From assembly GCA_014803815.1 (NCBI GenBank), contig JAAVAY010000058.1, positions 4,376 through 13,076 on the forward strand: 8,701 bases of DNA. The letters are read 5' to 3'. This stretch comes from Allobaculum sp. (GTDB lineage Bacteria > Bacillota_I > Bacilli_A > Erysipelotrichales > Erysipelotrichaceae). Shown here in pieces: positions 1-7,163 of this stretch. Below the pieces are notes generated by a model that was given only the letters and a program-made list of their open reading frames with translations, had not been told where the DNA came from and made no database searches. The position numbers and the translations under genes were made by a program. Each line of letters opens with the position of its first letter. The stretch's first letter is position 1.

Positions 1-851
1 ACCACTAAATGAGGAGGCACTGCATCCGTAATGGATTCCAATCCTGCTACTAAATTTTGAAGTTCAGGAGTATAGAAACACATTTTACGCTCATGATCGA
101 TGCAACATTGAATGATCTCTTGAATACGATATACGGATTGAGTATACACTTCTACAAAAATACGACGATTTTCGTAATCGGAAAGCGCGCGATCAAAATA
201 AGGAGTTACCCGATGATTGGGTGAGGTATGATGGGGTTTTTCCGCGCCTTTAGAATCTTGAAGGAGTACTAAGACACCATCGTCTTTAAACTTACTCGCA
301 AAGGTGTAGTCACCTTGGTAAGCTTGAGAAATGTCGTCATAATCTGCGATAAATTCGCCCGAGTAGACAATGTAGCCATGGTTAGTGCGAAGGCCAAAAC
401 CATAGGTTTGAGGTACAGAATGAGTAATGGGGAAAAAGACGGTTTGGCGACCGCCAATTTTGCGCGTTTCGGAGCGTTTGACCACTTTGAGTTTAGTGTG
501 ATTGATACGGTTTTTACGCAATAAATCTGCCACAATCCCCGCTGTAAAGGGAGTGACATAAATGTCAGTACGAATTTCTTTTAACAAATAAGGTAACGCA
601 CCCATGACATCATCATGACCATGTGTGATGAGGATGCCTTTGATGTGATCCTCGTGTTCTTTTAAATAGGTAAAATCAGGAACGATGCATTCTACGCCAA
701 GGGCACTTTGTGCATCAGGAAATTTGAGGCCAGATTCTACAATGTAGATATCTTGATCGATTTCAATGACTAGCAAATTTTTGCCATCTTCATCTAAACC
801 GCCAAGTGCAAAAATTCTGACCACTTCATCTTTTTTCTCGTTTTCAGCCAT
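1..851 (-). CDS. rnjB: RNase J2-like metallo-beta-lactamase ribonuclease (3' end outside window)
   Basis: Translation from ATG at 851 gives 283 codons with no stop before the edge. The N-terminus contains LGGLDEDGKN and the segment SGLKFP, both typical of RNase J, followed by the beta-lactamase core. RNase J enzymes cut and 5'-trim mRNA in the cytoplasm. Several active-site positions are altered: the metal motif HxHxDH reads HGHDDV (residues 77-82), the usual HSIPDS reads HSVPQT (144-149, His kept), and the usual TGDF reads SGEF (164-167). Such loss is known for RNase J2 paralogues, which partner a catalytic RNase J1, so J2 is the better call. The start has a GGAGGA site (855-860) three bases upstream. 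Only 45 bp separate it from the miaB stop, with no hairpin seen, so the two are probably co-transcribed. Family certain; J1/J2 assignment inferred from the motif losses. Confidence 0.85.
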   Translation of the reverse strand, partial: MAENEKKDEVVRIFALGGLDEDGKNLLVIEIDQDIYIVESGLKFPDAQSALGVECIVPDFTYLKEHEDHIKGILITHGHDDVMGALPYLLKEIRTDIYVTPFTAGIVADLLRKNRINHTKLKVVKRSETRKIGGRQTVFFPITHSVPQTYGFGLRTNHGYIVYSGEFIADYDDISQAYQGDYTFASKFKDDGVLVLLQDSKGAEKPHHTSPNHRVTPYFDRALSDYENRRIFVEVYTQSVYRIQEIIQCCIDHERKMCFYTPELQNLVAGLESITDAVPPHLV

Positions 852-896
852 AAGTCCTCCAGGGAAGCATGAAGCCAACCTTTTGCATTACTTTTA

Positions 897-2357
897 TTAT
901 CCCTTATTTGGCTCCAAGGTGTCGCTTTGATGGCCATTTAAGGAAAAAGTCTTTGCCTCATCGATCACTACAGGAACGATTTGACCAATCGCAATGTCGT
1001 CCTTAGCCTTGAAATTAACTGGAATGGACGTATCGGAGTAGCCATTCCACATCGAAGGATCTTTATGACTTGGGCCTTCTGCCAACACCATCAAGGTTTG
1101 ACCGATAAGCTTTTGATGATTTTCTAGCGCTTGGGCATTCCACAAGGCGTTGAGTTGCAACAAACGACTTTTCTTAGTCGTTTCGTCAATGGAATCCTCC
1201 ATTTTCGACGCAGGCGTTCCAGGTCTAGGAGAATAAATAAAGGTAAAGGCATTATCAAAACGGCATTCTTTGACGACATCCAAGGTATGTTGAAATGCTT
1301 CTTCACTTTCATTAGGAAAGCCAACGATGATATCGGTTGAAATCGTCACTCCAGGTATACGATTCCGAATTTTATGAAACAGATCCAAATACTGTTGAGA
1401 AGTGTAACGTCGGCCCATTCGTCGTAAAATCTCATCATCGCCACTTTGTAAAGGCAGATGAACACTTGGCATAATATTAGGGTGCTTCGCGATCACCTCG
1501 ATCATTTCGTCACTGAAATCCCAAGGATGGCTCGTCATAAAGCGAATGCGTGGAATGCCCAGGGCCGCACTTTGATCAAGCAAACTCGCAAAATCGGTGT
1601 TTTCATCCATCAAATCTTTGCCATACGCATTGACGTTTTGACCAAGTAAGGTGATTTCTTGATAGCCCAGTTTTTTTAAGATCGCAATTTCCTCTAAGAT
1701 ATCGGCCGCTTTGCGAGAGCGTTGCTTGCCGCGCGTATAGGGCACGATACAATAGGTACAAAACTTATCACATCCATACATGATATTGACCCAAGCTTTG
1801 TACTTTCCCGCCCGCTTTTCGGGGAGATCCTCGTAAATTTCGCCTTCTTTAGAGTAAACTTCTACTACTTTTTCTCCCTGTTTCGTGCGTTCAAGATAGT
1901 CTGGTAAATTGGCGAAGTTATGGGTACCAAAAATCAAATGCACCCATGGATAGCGCTGCAACAAATTGAGTGCAAAGCCCTCTTCTTGGGTCATGCACCC
2001 GCCTACTCCGATAATTAAGTTGGGATTTTCGCGAAAGTATTTTTTATAACTGCCGATTTCGCCTAAAACGTTGTTGGCGGCGTTTTCTCGAATTCCGCAT
2101 GTATTGATTAAAATGACATCAGCTTCACTCGCACTTTGGGCTGGTTTATAGCCACACGCTTCTAAAATACCAGCATAGTTTTCCGAGTCACGTTCATTGG
2201 CTTGACAACCATACGTGGAAATGTAATAACGCTGCCCTTGACCTAACGTTTTTTGGGTTTCTTGAATCGATATTCCATGTATCGTGGGAATATCCGTCTT
2301 CAGACGACTTTGAGCTTGTTTATGGTTTGGCAAATGCCAATTCTCTTTTATCTTCAC
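897..2357 (-). CDS. miaB: tRNA-2-methylthio-N6-dimethylallyladenosine synthase MiaB
   Basis: A radical-SAM methylthiotransferase that adds the methylthio group to i6A37 in tRNAs reading U-starting codons. Order: N-terminal UPF0004 domain with three cluster-binding cysteines (C51 in YGCQANE, C87 in NTCGIRE, C121 in GGCMTQE), radical-SAM core with CX3CX2C at C196, C200 and C203 (YGCDKFCTYC), then a C-terminal TRAM domain from about residue 410. At 486 residues it is close to the Bacillus enzyme (about 509). The long, poorly conserved N-terminal extension before YYISTYGC is normal in Firmicutes. The start shown is GTG, the first possible start after an in-frame TAG at 2361-2363. It has no adjacent ribosome binding site; the nearest good one (2390-2395) serves a seven-codon mini-ORF. 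The exact start is therefore uncertain, the function is not. Confidence 0.96.
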   Translation of the reverse strand: MKIKENWHLPNHKQAQSRLKTDIPTIHGISIQETQKTLGQGQRYYISTYGCQANERDSENYAGILEACGYKPAQSASEADVILINTCGIRENAANNVLGEIGSYKKYFRENPNLIIGVGGCMTQEEGFALNLLQRYPWVHLIFGTHNFANLPDYLERTKQGEKVVEVYSKEGEIYEDLPEKRAGKYKAWVNIMYGCDKFCTYCIVPYTRGKQRSRKAADILEEIAILKKLGYQEITLLGQNVNAYGKDLMDENTDFASLLDQSAALGIPRIRFMTSHPWDFSDEMIEVIAKHPNIMPSVHLPLQSGDDEILRRMGRRYTSQQYLDLFHKIRNRIPGVTISTDIIVGFPNESEEAFQHTLDVVKECRFDNAFTFIYSPRPGTPASKMEDSIDETTKKSRLLQLNALWNAQALENHQKLIGQTLMVLAEGPSHKDPSMWNGYSDTSIPVNFKAKDDIAIGQIVPVVIDEAKTFSLNGHQSDTLEPNKG

Positions 2358-2360
2358 AGT

Positions 2361-2384
2361 CTAAGTCGGAATGGAAATGTCCAA
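2361..2384 (-). other. Seven-codon mini-ORF with the only good RBS ahead of miaB
   Basis: AAGGAG at 2390-2395 is followed after 5 bases by TTG, then six codons and TAG (M-D-I-S-I-P-T). The stop lies three bases before the GTG of miaB and in the same frame. It may be a leader that feeds ribosomes to miaB by reinitiation. Alternatively it is the original miaB start, cut off by a nonsense change or base error. Nothing in the peptide suggests a function of its own. Confidence 0.4.
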
Positions 2385-2452
2385 TTCCTCTCCTTTCTAG
2401 ATATAGAATAGGCTCTTGGCCTAAATAGGAATCAAAATCAAGTTTTGAAGTG

Positions 2453-2481
2453 AGTATGAAGCATAAGGAGTAGTTTAACAA
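2453..2481 (-). promoter_or_regulatory. Candidate promoter for miaB-rnjB
   Basis: On the minus strand TTGTTA (2476-2481) and CATACT (2453-2458) are separated by 17 bases. Each box matches the sigma-A consensus at 4 of 6 positions. It lies in the 211-bp gap between the divergent GNAT and miaB genes. It is the best-spaced pair I found there, but weak. Confidence 0.3.
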
Positions 2482-2568
2482 GAAAAGCTGTTCAAAAAAA
2501 AGTACAAAGAGGCAAGGCTAAACGCTAGACATGGCAAAAAGAAGGATAAAAAGAGGAGAATAAAAGGG

Positions 2569-3027
2569 ATGAAAGAAACTAAGAGCATTAAATATCGTTT
2601 GATGTCGCTTGCTGACTATGAAGCGGTGTATCGCTTATGGCTTTCTTGTTCAGGTATGGGATTAAATGATATCGACGATTCTAAAACAGGGATTGCTCGC
2701 TATTTGGAGCGTAATCCTAGTACCTGTTTTGTAGCTTTAGAGGGGGATAAAATTGTAGGGGCAATTTTAGCAGGACACGATGGACGCCGAGGATACATTG
2801 GTCATACTGCGGTTTTATCCGCCTATCGCCACCAAGGTATTGGAACACAACTCGTAAGCCAAGCTCTTGAAGCTTTAAAACAAGAAGGCATTACAAAGGT
2901 AAATCTTGTTGTCTTTGCCCGCAACCAAGTGGGAAACCAGTTTTGGCAAAATTTAGGCTTTACCTCTCGCGAAGATTTGGTGTATCGAAATCTTGTCCTT
3001 GTAAATATGGTGCGCATCGATACCTAA
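2569..3027 (+). CDS. GNAT-family N-acetyltransferase (YpeA-like)
   Basis: A 152-residue single-domain acetyltransferase of the Gcn5 fold, which transfers acetyl from acetyl-CoA to an amine. The acetyl-CoA loop is visible as YRHQGIGTQLV (about residues 86-96, the Q/RxxGxG/A signature), preceded by the strand IGHTAV and followed by FARNQVGNQFWQNLGF, the usual GNAT motif B. The N-terminal GMGLNDIDD and the RNPSTCFVA segment resemble the YpeA-type subgroup, whose substrate is not firmly known. AAGAGGAG at 2551-2558 sits 10 bases before ATG, with AAAAGGG immediately adjacent. It is the only plus-strand gene here, divergent from miaB and convergent with the repeat-protein gene. The hairpin beyond its stop has its T-run only on the other strand, so its own terminator is not evident. 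Confidence 0.9.
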   Translation: MKETKSIKYRLMSLADYEAVYRLWLSCSGMGLNDIDDSKTGIARYLERNPSTCFVALEGDKIVGAILAGHDGRRGYIGHTAVLSAYRHQGIGTQLVSQALEALKQEGITKVNLVVFARNQVGNQFWQNLGFTSREDLVYRNLVLVNMVRIDT

Positions 3028-3044
3028 CGAAAGATCAAGAGGAT

Positions 3045-3073
3045 AAAAAAAGGCGAAGTCGCAAGACTTGCCT
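3045..3073 (-). terminator. Intrinsic terminator of the repeat-protein gene
   Basis: On the minus strand AGGCAAGTC pairs with GACTTCGCCT (one bulged base) around a TTGC loop, followed directly by seven Ts. The 5' arm overlaps the TAG stop codon (3072-3074), so the hairpin begins within the end of the coding sequence. Read on the plus strand it lacks a T-run and should be weak for the convergent GNAT gene. Confidence 0.8.
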
Positions 3074-4340
3074 AAAACCACCACTTTGAAAGATGGGGCC
3101 ACTTAGTGGCTTTGAAAAAGCGTAAAAGCGCAAAATGACGATCTTGAGGATAAATAATTTCTTTAAGCTGATGGCACTCGGCTAAACAGTCGCTTTTATG
3201 GGTAATGTTTTGAAGAGTCCAATCGGATAGATTAAGGTATTCCAAAGATTTGCATTGAGCACACATATTTTGTATGGTATCCAAATTTTGAGTATTCCAA
3301 TGGGCTAAATTTAAGGAAGTCAGAGTTGTACAATCTTTAAACATGTGATTGGCCTCGACGAGCGATTGAGTATCCCAATTGGATAAATCAAGGTCTTGGA
3401 GAGACGTACAATGATCGAACATACAATTGGTTTGGTAGACTTGGGAAGTTGACCATTTGGAAAGATCCAATTGCTTTAAATTATGGCACTTATAAAACAT
3501 GAATACCATGGATTCCACTTGACTCGTATCCCAATTGGATAAATCCAAATCCACTAAGGAATGACATCCGTAAAACAAAGAGTCCATACGGCGAACGTGG
3601 CTTGTATTCCACTTGGAGAGGTCGATGTTTTTTAACATGCTACATTCTTCAAATAAGCCACTCATATCTTGAACCAAAGCCGTGTTCCATGTAGAAATGG
3701 CTAACGATTCTAAGGCAGTGCATTGTTCAAATACACTATAAAGACTGTGGACATGGGTAATTGTCCAGGAAGAGAGATCTAACTCTTGTAGGGCATGGCA
3801 ATGATAAAAAGCCAAATCGAGCATTTGAAGATTTGGAGTGGTCCAAGTGGAGAGATTGAGTTTTTCAAGCGCGTAACATTTGGCAAACATCCAGTTTATC
3901 TGCTTCAAAGAAGAAGTATCCCAACTTGAAAGATCCAAGTGCTTTAAAGACTTACACTCTTCAAACATGGCGTTCATCTTGACTACTTTAGAAGTGTCCC
4001 ATTCAGGCAAGATTAAGGTGGAAAGATTAGGGCATTTGAAAAACATTCCATTAAGATTGGTCACATCCACCAATTGCCAGCCGGATAAATCGATGATTTG
4101 AACATACGGTAAGCGAGCAAAAGCCTGAGCCGCACATTGATGAATTACGAGTGAAGCGCGTCCATCGACTTTCTTAATGTCTTTAGCTAAATGACTCCAA
4201 GGCCATGAAGCATAGACATGATGATTGACATGGCCAGAGCCAATGGTTAAAACGCCTTGCTCATCCAAGGTCCAGCGCGCACTGCCAATAAATCCTTCAT
4301 GCTTAACGTTTTTTGTTGGATTTTTAGTGATAAAAATCAC
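3072..4340 (-). CDS. DUF285/BspA-type leucine-rich-repeat protein without signal peptide
   Basis: A 422-residue protein. Residues 21-60 (SARWTLDEQGVLTIGSG...WPW...I) resemble the N-terminal cap of BspA-like proteins. Residues 80-391 are twelve consecutive 26-residue repeats of the form LxxLDLSxWxTxxVxxMxxMFxxCxx, then a half repeat and a 31-residue tail rich in aromatic and basic residues. Trp at repeat position 9 and Cys near position 24 occur in all twelve. Relatives are mostly surface proteins, but here the N-terminus is polar: no signal peptide, lipobox, membrane helix or sorting signal is visible, so a cytoplasmic location is inferred. Function unknown; a protein-binding scaffold is likely from the fold. 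The start is GTG with AAAAAGGG abutting it and an in-frame TAA three codons upstream; no other start keeps the conserved cap. It has its own promoter and terminator. Confidence 0.88.
   Translation of the reverse strand: MIFITKNPTKNVKHEGFIGSARWTLDEQGVLTIGSGHVNHHVYASWPWSHLAKDIKKVDGRASLVIHQCAAQAFARLPYVQIIDLSGWQLVDVTNLNGMFFKCPNLSTLILPEWDTSKVVKMNAMFEECKSLKHLDLSSWDTSSLKQINWMFAKCYALEKLNLSTWTTPNLQMLDLAFYHCHALQELDLSSWTITHVHSLYSVFEQCTALESLAISTWNTALVQDMSGLFEECSMLKNIDLSKWNTSHVRRMDSLFYGCHSLVDLDLSNWDTSQVESMVFMFYKCHNLKQLDLSKWSTSQVYQTNCMFDHCTSLQDLDLSNWDTQSLVEANHMFKDCTTLTSLNLAHWNTQNLDTIQNMCAQCKSLEYLNLSDWTLQNITHKSDCLAECHQLKEIIYPQDRHFALLRFFKATKWPHLSKWWF
3168..4103 (-). repeat. Twelve tandem 78-bp coding repeats (26-residue LRR units)
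   Basis: Residues 80-391 divide exactly into 12 units of 26 codons with no insertion or deletion. The most conserved part is DLSxWDTS plus MFxxC. Units differ clearly at the DNA level, so this is an old, diverged array rather than a fresh expansion. Confidence 0.9.
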
Positions 4341-4378
4341 CCCTTTTTATGTTCCGGCAAAAAACAACGAACCAATTT

Positions 4379-4441
4379 TTATAAGCCTTTATCGCAGCTT
4401 CTTGCTGAATGAAAAATTCCTTCGAATCGAAAACAAATCAT
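4379..4441 (-). CDS. Short upstream ORF (20 codons) before the repeat-protein gene
   Basis: AAGGAGG (4446-4452) is followed after four bases by ATG and 20 codons to TAA; it is the strongest ribosome binding site of this transcript. Read past the TAA in the same frame, the sequence is open for 13 more codons to a TGA that overlaps the repeat gene's GTG (GTGA). The peptide contains EGIFHSARSCDKGL, which loosely resembles EGFIGSARWTLDEQGVL at the start of the repeat protein. It may be a leader peptide acting through translational coupling, or a decayed first copy of the gene's 5' end. The two frames differ. Translation is plausible; function is unknown. Confidence 0.4.
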   Translation of the reverse strand: MICFRFEGIFHSARSCDKGL

Positions 4442-4535
4442 AATCCCTCCTTTTAGGTCACCTTTTAGGAAAGATTTGGCCTTCAAAATCGGAAAAAACG
4501 CCCCAAACTACTTTTCTTTAAAAATAAAACTTTCC

Positions 4536-4565
4536 ATTCTATTTAAAAGTATGCCTTCATTTCAA
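4536..4565 (-). promoter_or_regulatory. Sigma-A-type promoter of the repeat-protein gene
   Basis: TTGAAA (4560-4565) and TAGAAT (4536-4541) with an 18-base spacer, each 5 of 6 matches to consensus. It lies downstream of the rny terminator, so the repeat gene is a separate unit. The 5' leader would be about 90 bases to the short ORF and about 190 to the GTG. Confidence 0.55.
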
Positions 4566-4620
4566 TAAAAGAACAAGAGCGAAAAAGAGACGAAGGCTGC
4601 TTTAGGGGGGAGTAAAACTT

Positions 4621-4644
4621 AAAAAACCGCCCGCGGGCGGTTTT
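4621..4644 (-). terminator. Intrinsic terminator of rny
   Basis: A perfect 22-bp palindrome (4623-4644) with a GC core CCGCCCGCGGGCGG flanked by A4 and T4. On the minus strand it ends in six Ts, nine bases after the rny stop. The flanking A and T runs make it potentially active in both directions. Confidence 0.9.
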
Positions 4645-4652
4645 GACTATTT

Positions 4653-6206
4653 TTACTTTGCGAGTTCTTGTGCACGAACTTCGCGTATCACATTTACTTT
4701 AATCTGTCCGGGATAGGTCAATTCAGATTCGATTTTATCGCGAATCTCTCTTGCCATCTTGAAGCAGGCCGTGTCATCCACTTGTTCTGGAACCACCATA
4801 ATGCGAATCTCGCGTCCAGCTTGAATCGCATACGCTTGGCTGACCCCTTCAAATCCACTAGCAATTTTTTCAAGATTTTCAAGACGCTCCACATAGGCTT
4901 GAGCGGATTCTTTTCGAGCTCCTGGTCTTGCCGCCGAAATGGTATCCGCAGCAATCACCAGATGGGAGGTCAAAAATTTTGGTTCCACATCGCCATGATG
5001 GGAAGCGATGGCGTTAAGAATGATTTCTTTTTCGCCATGTTTTTTGCAGAATTTATAGCCTAAATCCACATGACTTCCTTCTTGTTGATCGATATTGAGC
5101 GCTTTGCCAATATCGTGCAACAATCCGGCGCGTTTGGCCATGTGTTGATTTAGTCCTAATTCGGCAGCCATTGTTCCAGCAATGAGAGCCACTTCGATCG
5201 AATGCTGCAAGGCATTTTGTCCATATGAAAAACGATACTTTAAAGTACCAATCAAGCGGACGATATCGCGATCGATGCGACCAATACCGAGTTTAAATAC
5301 CGTTTCTTCACCAGCTTTTAAAATTTCGGCATCCACTTCATGCTGGAATTTTTTCACAACATCTTCAATTCGACCAGGTTGGATACGCCCATCGCGAATC
5401 AAATACTCAAGAGAGAGTCTTGCTACCTCACGCCGAATTGGGTTAAAGCACGTAATCGTGATCAGATCAGGCGTATCATCAATATTCAGTTCAACTCCCG
5501 TGGCTTGTTCAAAAGCACGGATATTGCGCCCTTCACGTCCAATGATACGTCCCTTCATTTCCTCACCTGGAATGGGAACAACGGAAACGGTGCGGTCCAT
5601 CGTTTCCTGTTGGGCCATTCGTTCAATGGCAAGAGCAATGATTTCTTGCGCTTTGCGTGATGCAGTCGATTTGGCGTTATCTTCTTGTTCTTTGATGTAA
5701 GCCACAGTTTCGTGCTCCATCTGTTTTTCCACAAGAGAAAACAACTCATCTTTTGCTTCTTGGCTCGTCATCCGCGCGACCCCTTCGAGGACTTCAATTT
5801 GACGATCAATTTCCGCTTGAAGCTGTTTTTCCTTATCGTCTAAGGTGGCTACACGCTCATTGATACGCTTTTGTTGAGAGCTGAGATCCTTCTCTTTTTG
5901 GATCAGCGTTTCCTCACGGAAATTTAAATTATCTTGGCGTCGCAACACCGCATTTTCTAAATTGGTAACTTCCTGACGACGTTCTTTAATTTCTTTTTCC
6001 GCTTCCACTTTTAAATCATGAACTTGGGTTTTGCCATCGAGCACAGCTTGTTTCAATTTTGCATCCGCTTCACTTTGGGCCTGCGTCAAGATTTGTTGTG
6101 CCTGTTGCTGATTTTTGTTTAGACCTGCTTTGGTATAGGCAACCATAATAAAAATGCCAACCAAGAGGCCTACAATCCCGGCCAGAGAAATCCAAAAAGC
6201 TTCCAT
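4653..6206 (-). CDS. rny: Ribonuclease Y
   Basis: A membrane-anchored endoribonuclease that starts mRNA decay in many Gram-positives. In order: an N-terminal membrane helix (residues 4-24), a long charged coiled coil (about 25-190), a KH RNA-binding domain with the GREG loop (about 207-280), and an HD phosphohydrolase domain with H335 (QHSIEV), H364-D365 (LLHDIGKA), H403-H404 (ASHHGD) and a later Asp at about 421 (IAADT). The 517-residue length matches the family (520 in Bacillus). I chose ATG at 6206: it has AAGGA eight bases upstream and starts MEAFWISLAG just before the helix. A longer in-frame ATG at 6239 lies on the promoter -10 box, so it cannot be within the transcript from that promoter. 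It has its own promoter and terminator and is monocistronic here. Confidence 0.97.
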   Translation of the reverse strand: MEAFWISLAGIVGLLVGIFIMVAYTKAGLNKNQQQAQQILTQAQSEADAKLKQAVLDGKTQVHDLKVEAEKEIKERRQEVTNLENAVLRRQDNLNFREETLIQKEKDLSSQQKRINERVATLDDKEKQLQAEIDRQIEVLEGVARMTSQEAKDELFSLVEKQMEHETVAYIKEQEDNAKSTASRKAQEIIALAIERMAQQETMDRTVSVVPIPGEEMKGRIIGREGRNIRAFEQATGVELNIDDTPDLITITCFNPIRREVARLSLEYLIRDGRIQPGRIEDVVKKFQHEVDAEILKAGEETVFKLGIGRIDRDIVRLIGTLKYRFSYGQNALQHSIEVALIAGTMAAELGLNQHMAKRAGLLHDIGKALNIDQQEGSHVDLGYKFCKKHGEKEIILNAIASHHGDVEPKFLTSHLVIAADTISAARPGARKESAQAYVERLENLEKIASGFEGVSQAYAIQAGREIRIMVVPEQVDDTACFKMAREIRDKIESELTYPGQIKVNVIREVRAQELAK

Positions 6207-6238
6207 GTTCTCTGTCCTTCCATAAATAAAGCACATCA

Positions 6239-6266
6239 ATTATAACAAATCACCTTTTTTTGTCCA
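6239..6266 (-). promoter_or_regulatory. Extended -10 promoter of rny
   Basis: TGGACA (6261-6266), a 16-base spacer, and a perfect TATAAT (6239-6244) preceded by TGT, giving the extended -10 TGnTATAAT. The expected transcription start at about 6232 leaves a leader of roughly 25 bases with the ribosome binding site. Confidence 0.8.
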
Positions 6267-6369
6267 CGTTACCTCGCTTGTCTTCTCCATTCCTTTTTCA
6301 AAAGGTTAAACTCAAAAGAATTTATTTTTATCCTTTTCTTATTTCTAAAGCGATTTCAAAGTGAAAAAT

Positions 6370-6394
6370 AAAAAAAGCGGAGATTTTCTCCGCT
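6370..6394 (-). terminator. Intrinsic terminator of the yceD-rpmF operon
   Basis: AGCGGAGA pairs perfectly with TCTCCGCT around a three-base loop. On the minus strand it is followed by seven Ts. It lies 18 bases beyond the rpmF stop. Confidence 0.92.
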
Positions 6395-6412
6395 GCATCA
6401 ACGAAATATCGA

Positions 6413-6595
6413 TTAAGCTTCTTCGACAGCAAGCACTTGTCTACCTTTGTATTGACCGCAGCTTGGGCAAACTTTGTGAGAAAGTTTGTATTCACCACAG
6501 TTAGGGCATTTTACGAGTGCAGGCTTAGTTAATTTATAATGGGTTCTTCTTTTAGCTTTACGATGCTTAGAACCTCTTCTTTGTTGAACAGCCAT
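6413..6595 (-). CDS. rpmF: 50S ribosomal protein L32
   Basis: A 60-residue basic protein of the large ribosomal subunit. The N-terminus [18 protein letters not shown] is the conserved L32 start. A zinc ribbon follows, with C30-C33 (CPNC) and C43-C46 (CPSC), so this is the zinc-binding form rather than the Cys-free paralogue made under zinc starvation. AGGAGGTG precedes the ATG by about five bases and overlaps the stop region of the upstream gene, leaving 11 bp between the two coding regions. That spacing fits a tight operon with the DUF177 gene, the usual arrangement in bacteria. Confidence 0.97.
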   Translation of the reverse strand: MAVQQRRGSKHRKAKRRTHYKLTKPALVKCPNCGEYKLSHKVCPSCGQYKGRQVLAVEEA

Positions 6596-6606
6596 CAGGG
6601 CACCTC

Positions 6607-7137
6607 CTAGTCATCTTCGTCGAAACGGAACTCTTTTAGTTTGGCCCAGCGCGGATCGACATCGTCCTCACCACTTAACGTGAGAGAGTTTTTTGAATCC
6701 TGATCTGACAACAAAGACCAGCCTTCTCCTTGAGGATAGGCTTCGCGGGCTAAACGGGTAATGCTCATGGGTGCTTCATAAACAATGGCTTCTATTGCTT
6801 CTTCAGTCAGATCCAATGTGTCTTTGTACACTCGAATGATTTCAATCTCATCGGATTGCTCCGCAATCGGATCAAAAGAATATTCTTTTGCGGAGGTTGT
6901 GTCAAATTCCACTTCGAGATCTTCGCCAGTAATCGAATCTTCGACTACCATCACGCCTTCATATTGTAAAGAGCTAATCACTCTACTTTTTCCATCAAAA
7001 TGTAGATCCCCTGTAATTTGGCATTCAGGGACACTTTTGACCAGCGTATTGATAAAATGCGTTCCTTCTAGATCTGAAAATTGAAGATCCACGGTAAGGT
7101 CCGGAGTAGCCAGGAAATCGTTTCTTTTGAACTTCAC
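6607..7137 (-). CDS. yceD: YceD/DUF177 family protein
   Basis: A 176-residue acidic protein of the DUF177 (YceD) family, typically encoded just before rpmF. Relatives are linked to large-subunit rRNA metabolism in plants and bacteria, but the biochemical role is unsettled. Recognisable parts are [23 protein letters not shown], and [16 protein letters not shown], the last matching the conserved DLTxxxxEAIxxxxPM core. The Cys residues seen in many family members near the core and the C-terminus are mostly absent. I prefer GTG at 7137 over the ATG at 7158: GAGGTGA lies about five bases before the GTG, while the ATG lies at the expected transcription start of the promoter and has no ribosome binding site. 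The family call rests on both context and motifs. Confidence 0.87.
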   Translation of the reverse strand: MKFKRNDFLATPDLTVDLQFSDLEGTHFINTLVKSVPECQITGDLHFDGKSRVISSLQYEGVMVVEDSITGEDLEVEFDTTSAKEYSFDPIAEQSDEIEIIRVYKDTLDLTEEAIEAIVYEAPMSITRLAREAYPQGEGWSLLSDQDSKNSLTLSGEDDVDPRWAKLKEFRFDEDD

Positions 7138-7163
7138 GATATTCACCTCATGTAGCATCTGCT

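Noticed and set aside
2531..2563. A 10-codon basic ORF (MAKRRIKRGE) ending five bases before the GNAT start
   Set aside because: No ribosome binding site precedes it. The purine-rich GNAT Shine-Dalgarno region explains the Lys/Arg codons, so it is most likely chance.
3168..4103. Regular 78-bp periodicity considered as a CRISPR-like or satellite array
   Set aside because: The period is exactly 26 codons of a leucine-rich repeat, the units are diverged at DNA level, and there are no identical repeats separated by unique spacers.
5182..5700. A 172-codon open frame on the plus strand
   Set aside because: It lies wholly antisense to the KH and HD region of rny, has no ribosome binding site or recognisable domain, and its composition looks like a frame shadow.
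6207..6239. A longer rny product starting at ATG 6239
   Set aside because: That ATG overlaps the end of the TATAAT box, and the added residues are not typical of the family. ATG 6206 has a ribosome binding site and gives the normal N-terminus.
6873..6890. An 18-bp perfect palindrome, CAAAAGAATATTCTTTTG
   Set aside because: It sits inside the yceD coding sequence (codons for AKEYSF), has a low-complexity AT core and no T-run, and is not placed where a regulator or terminator would act.
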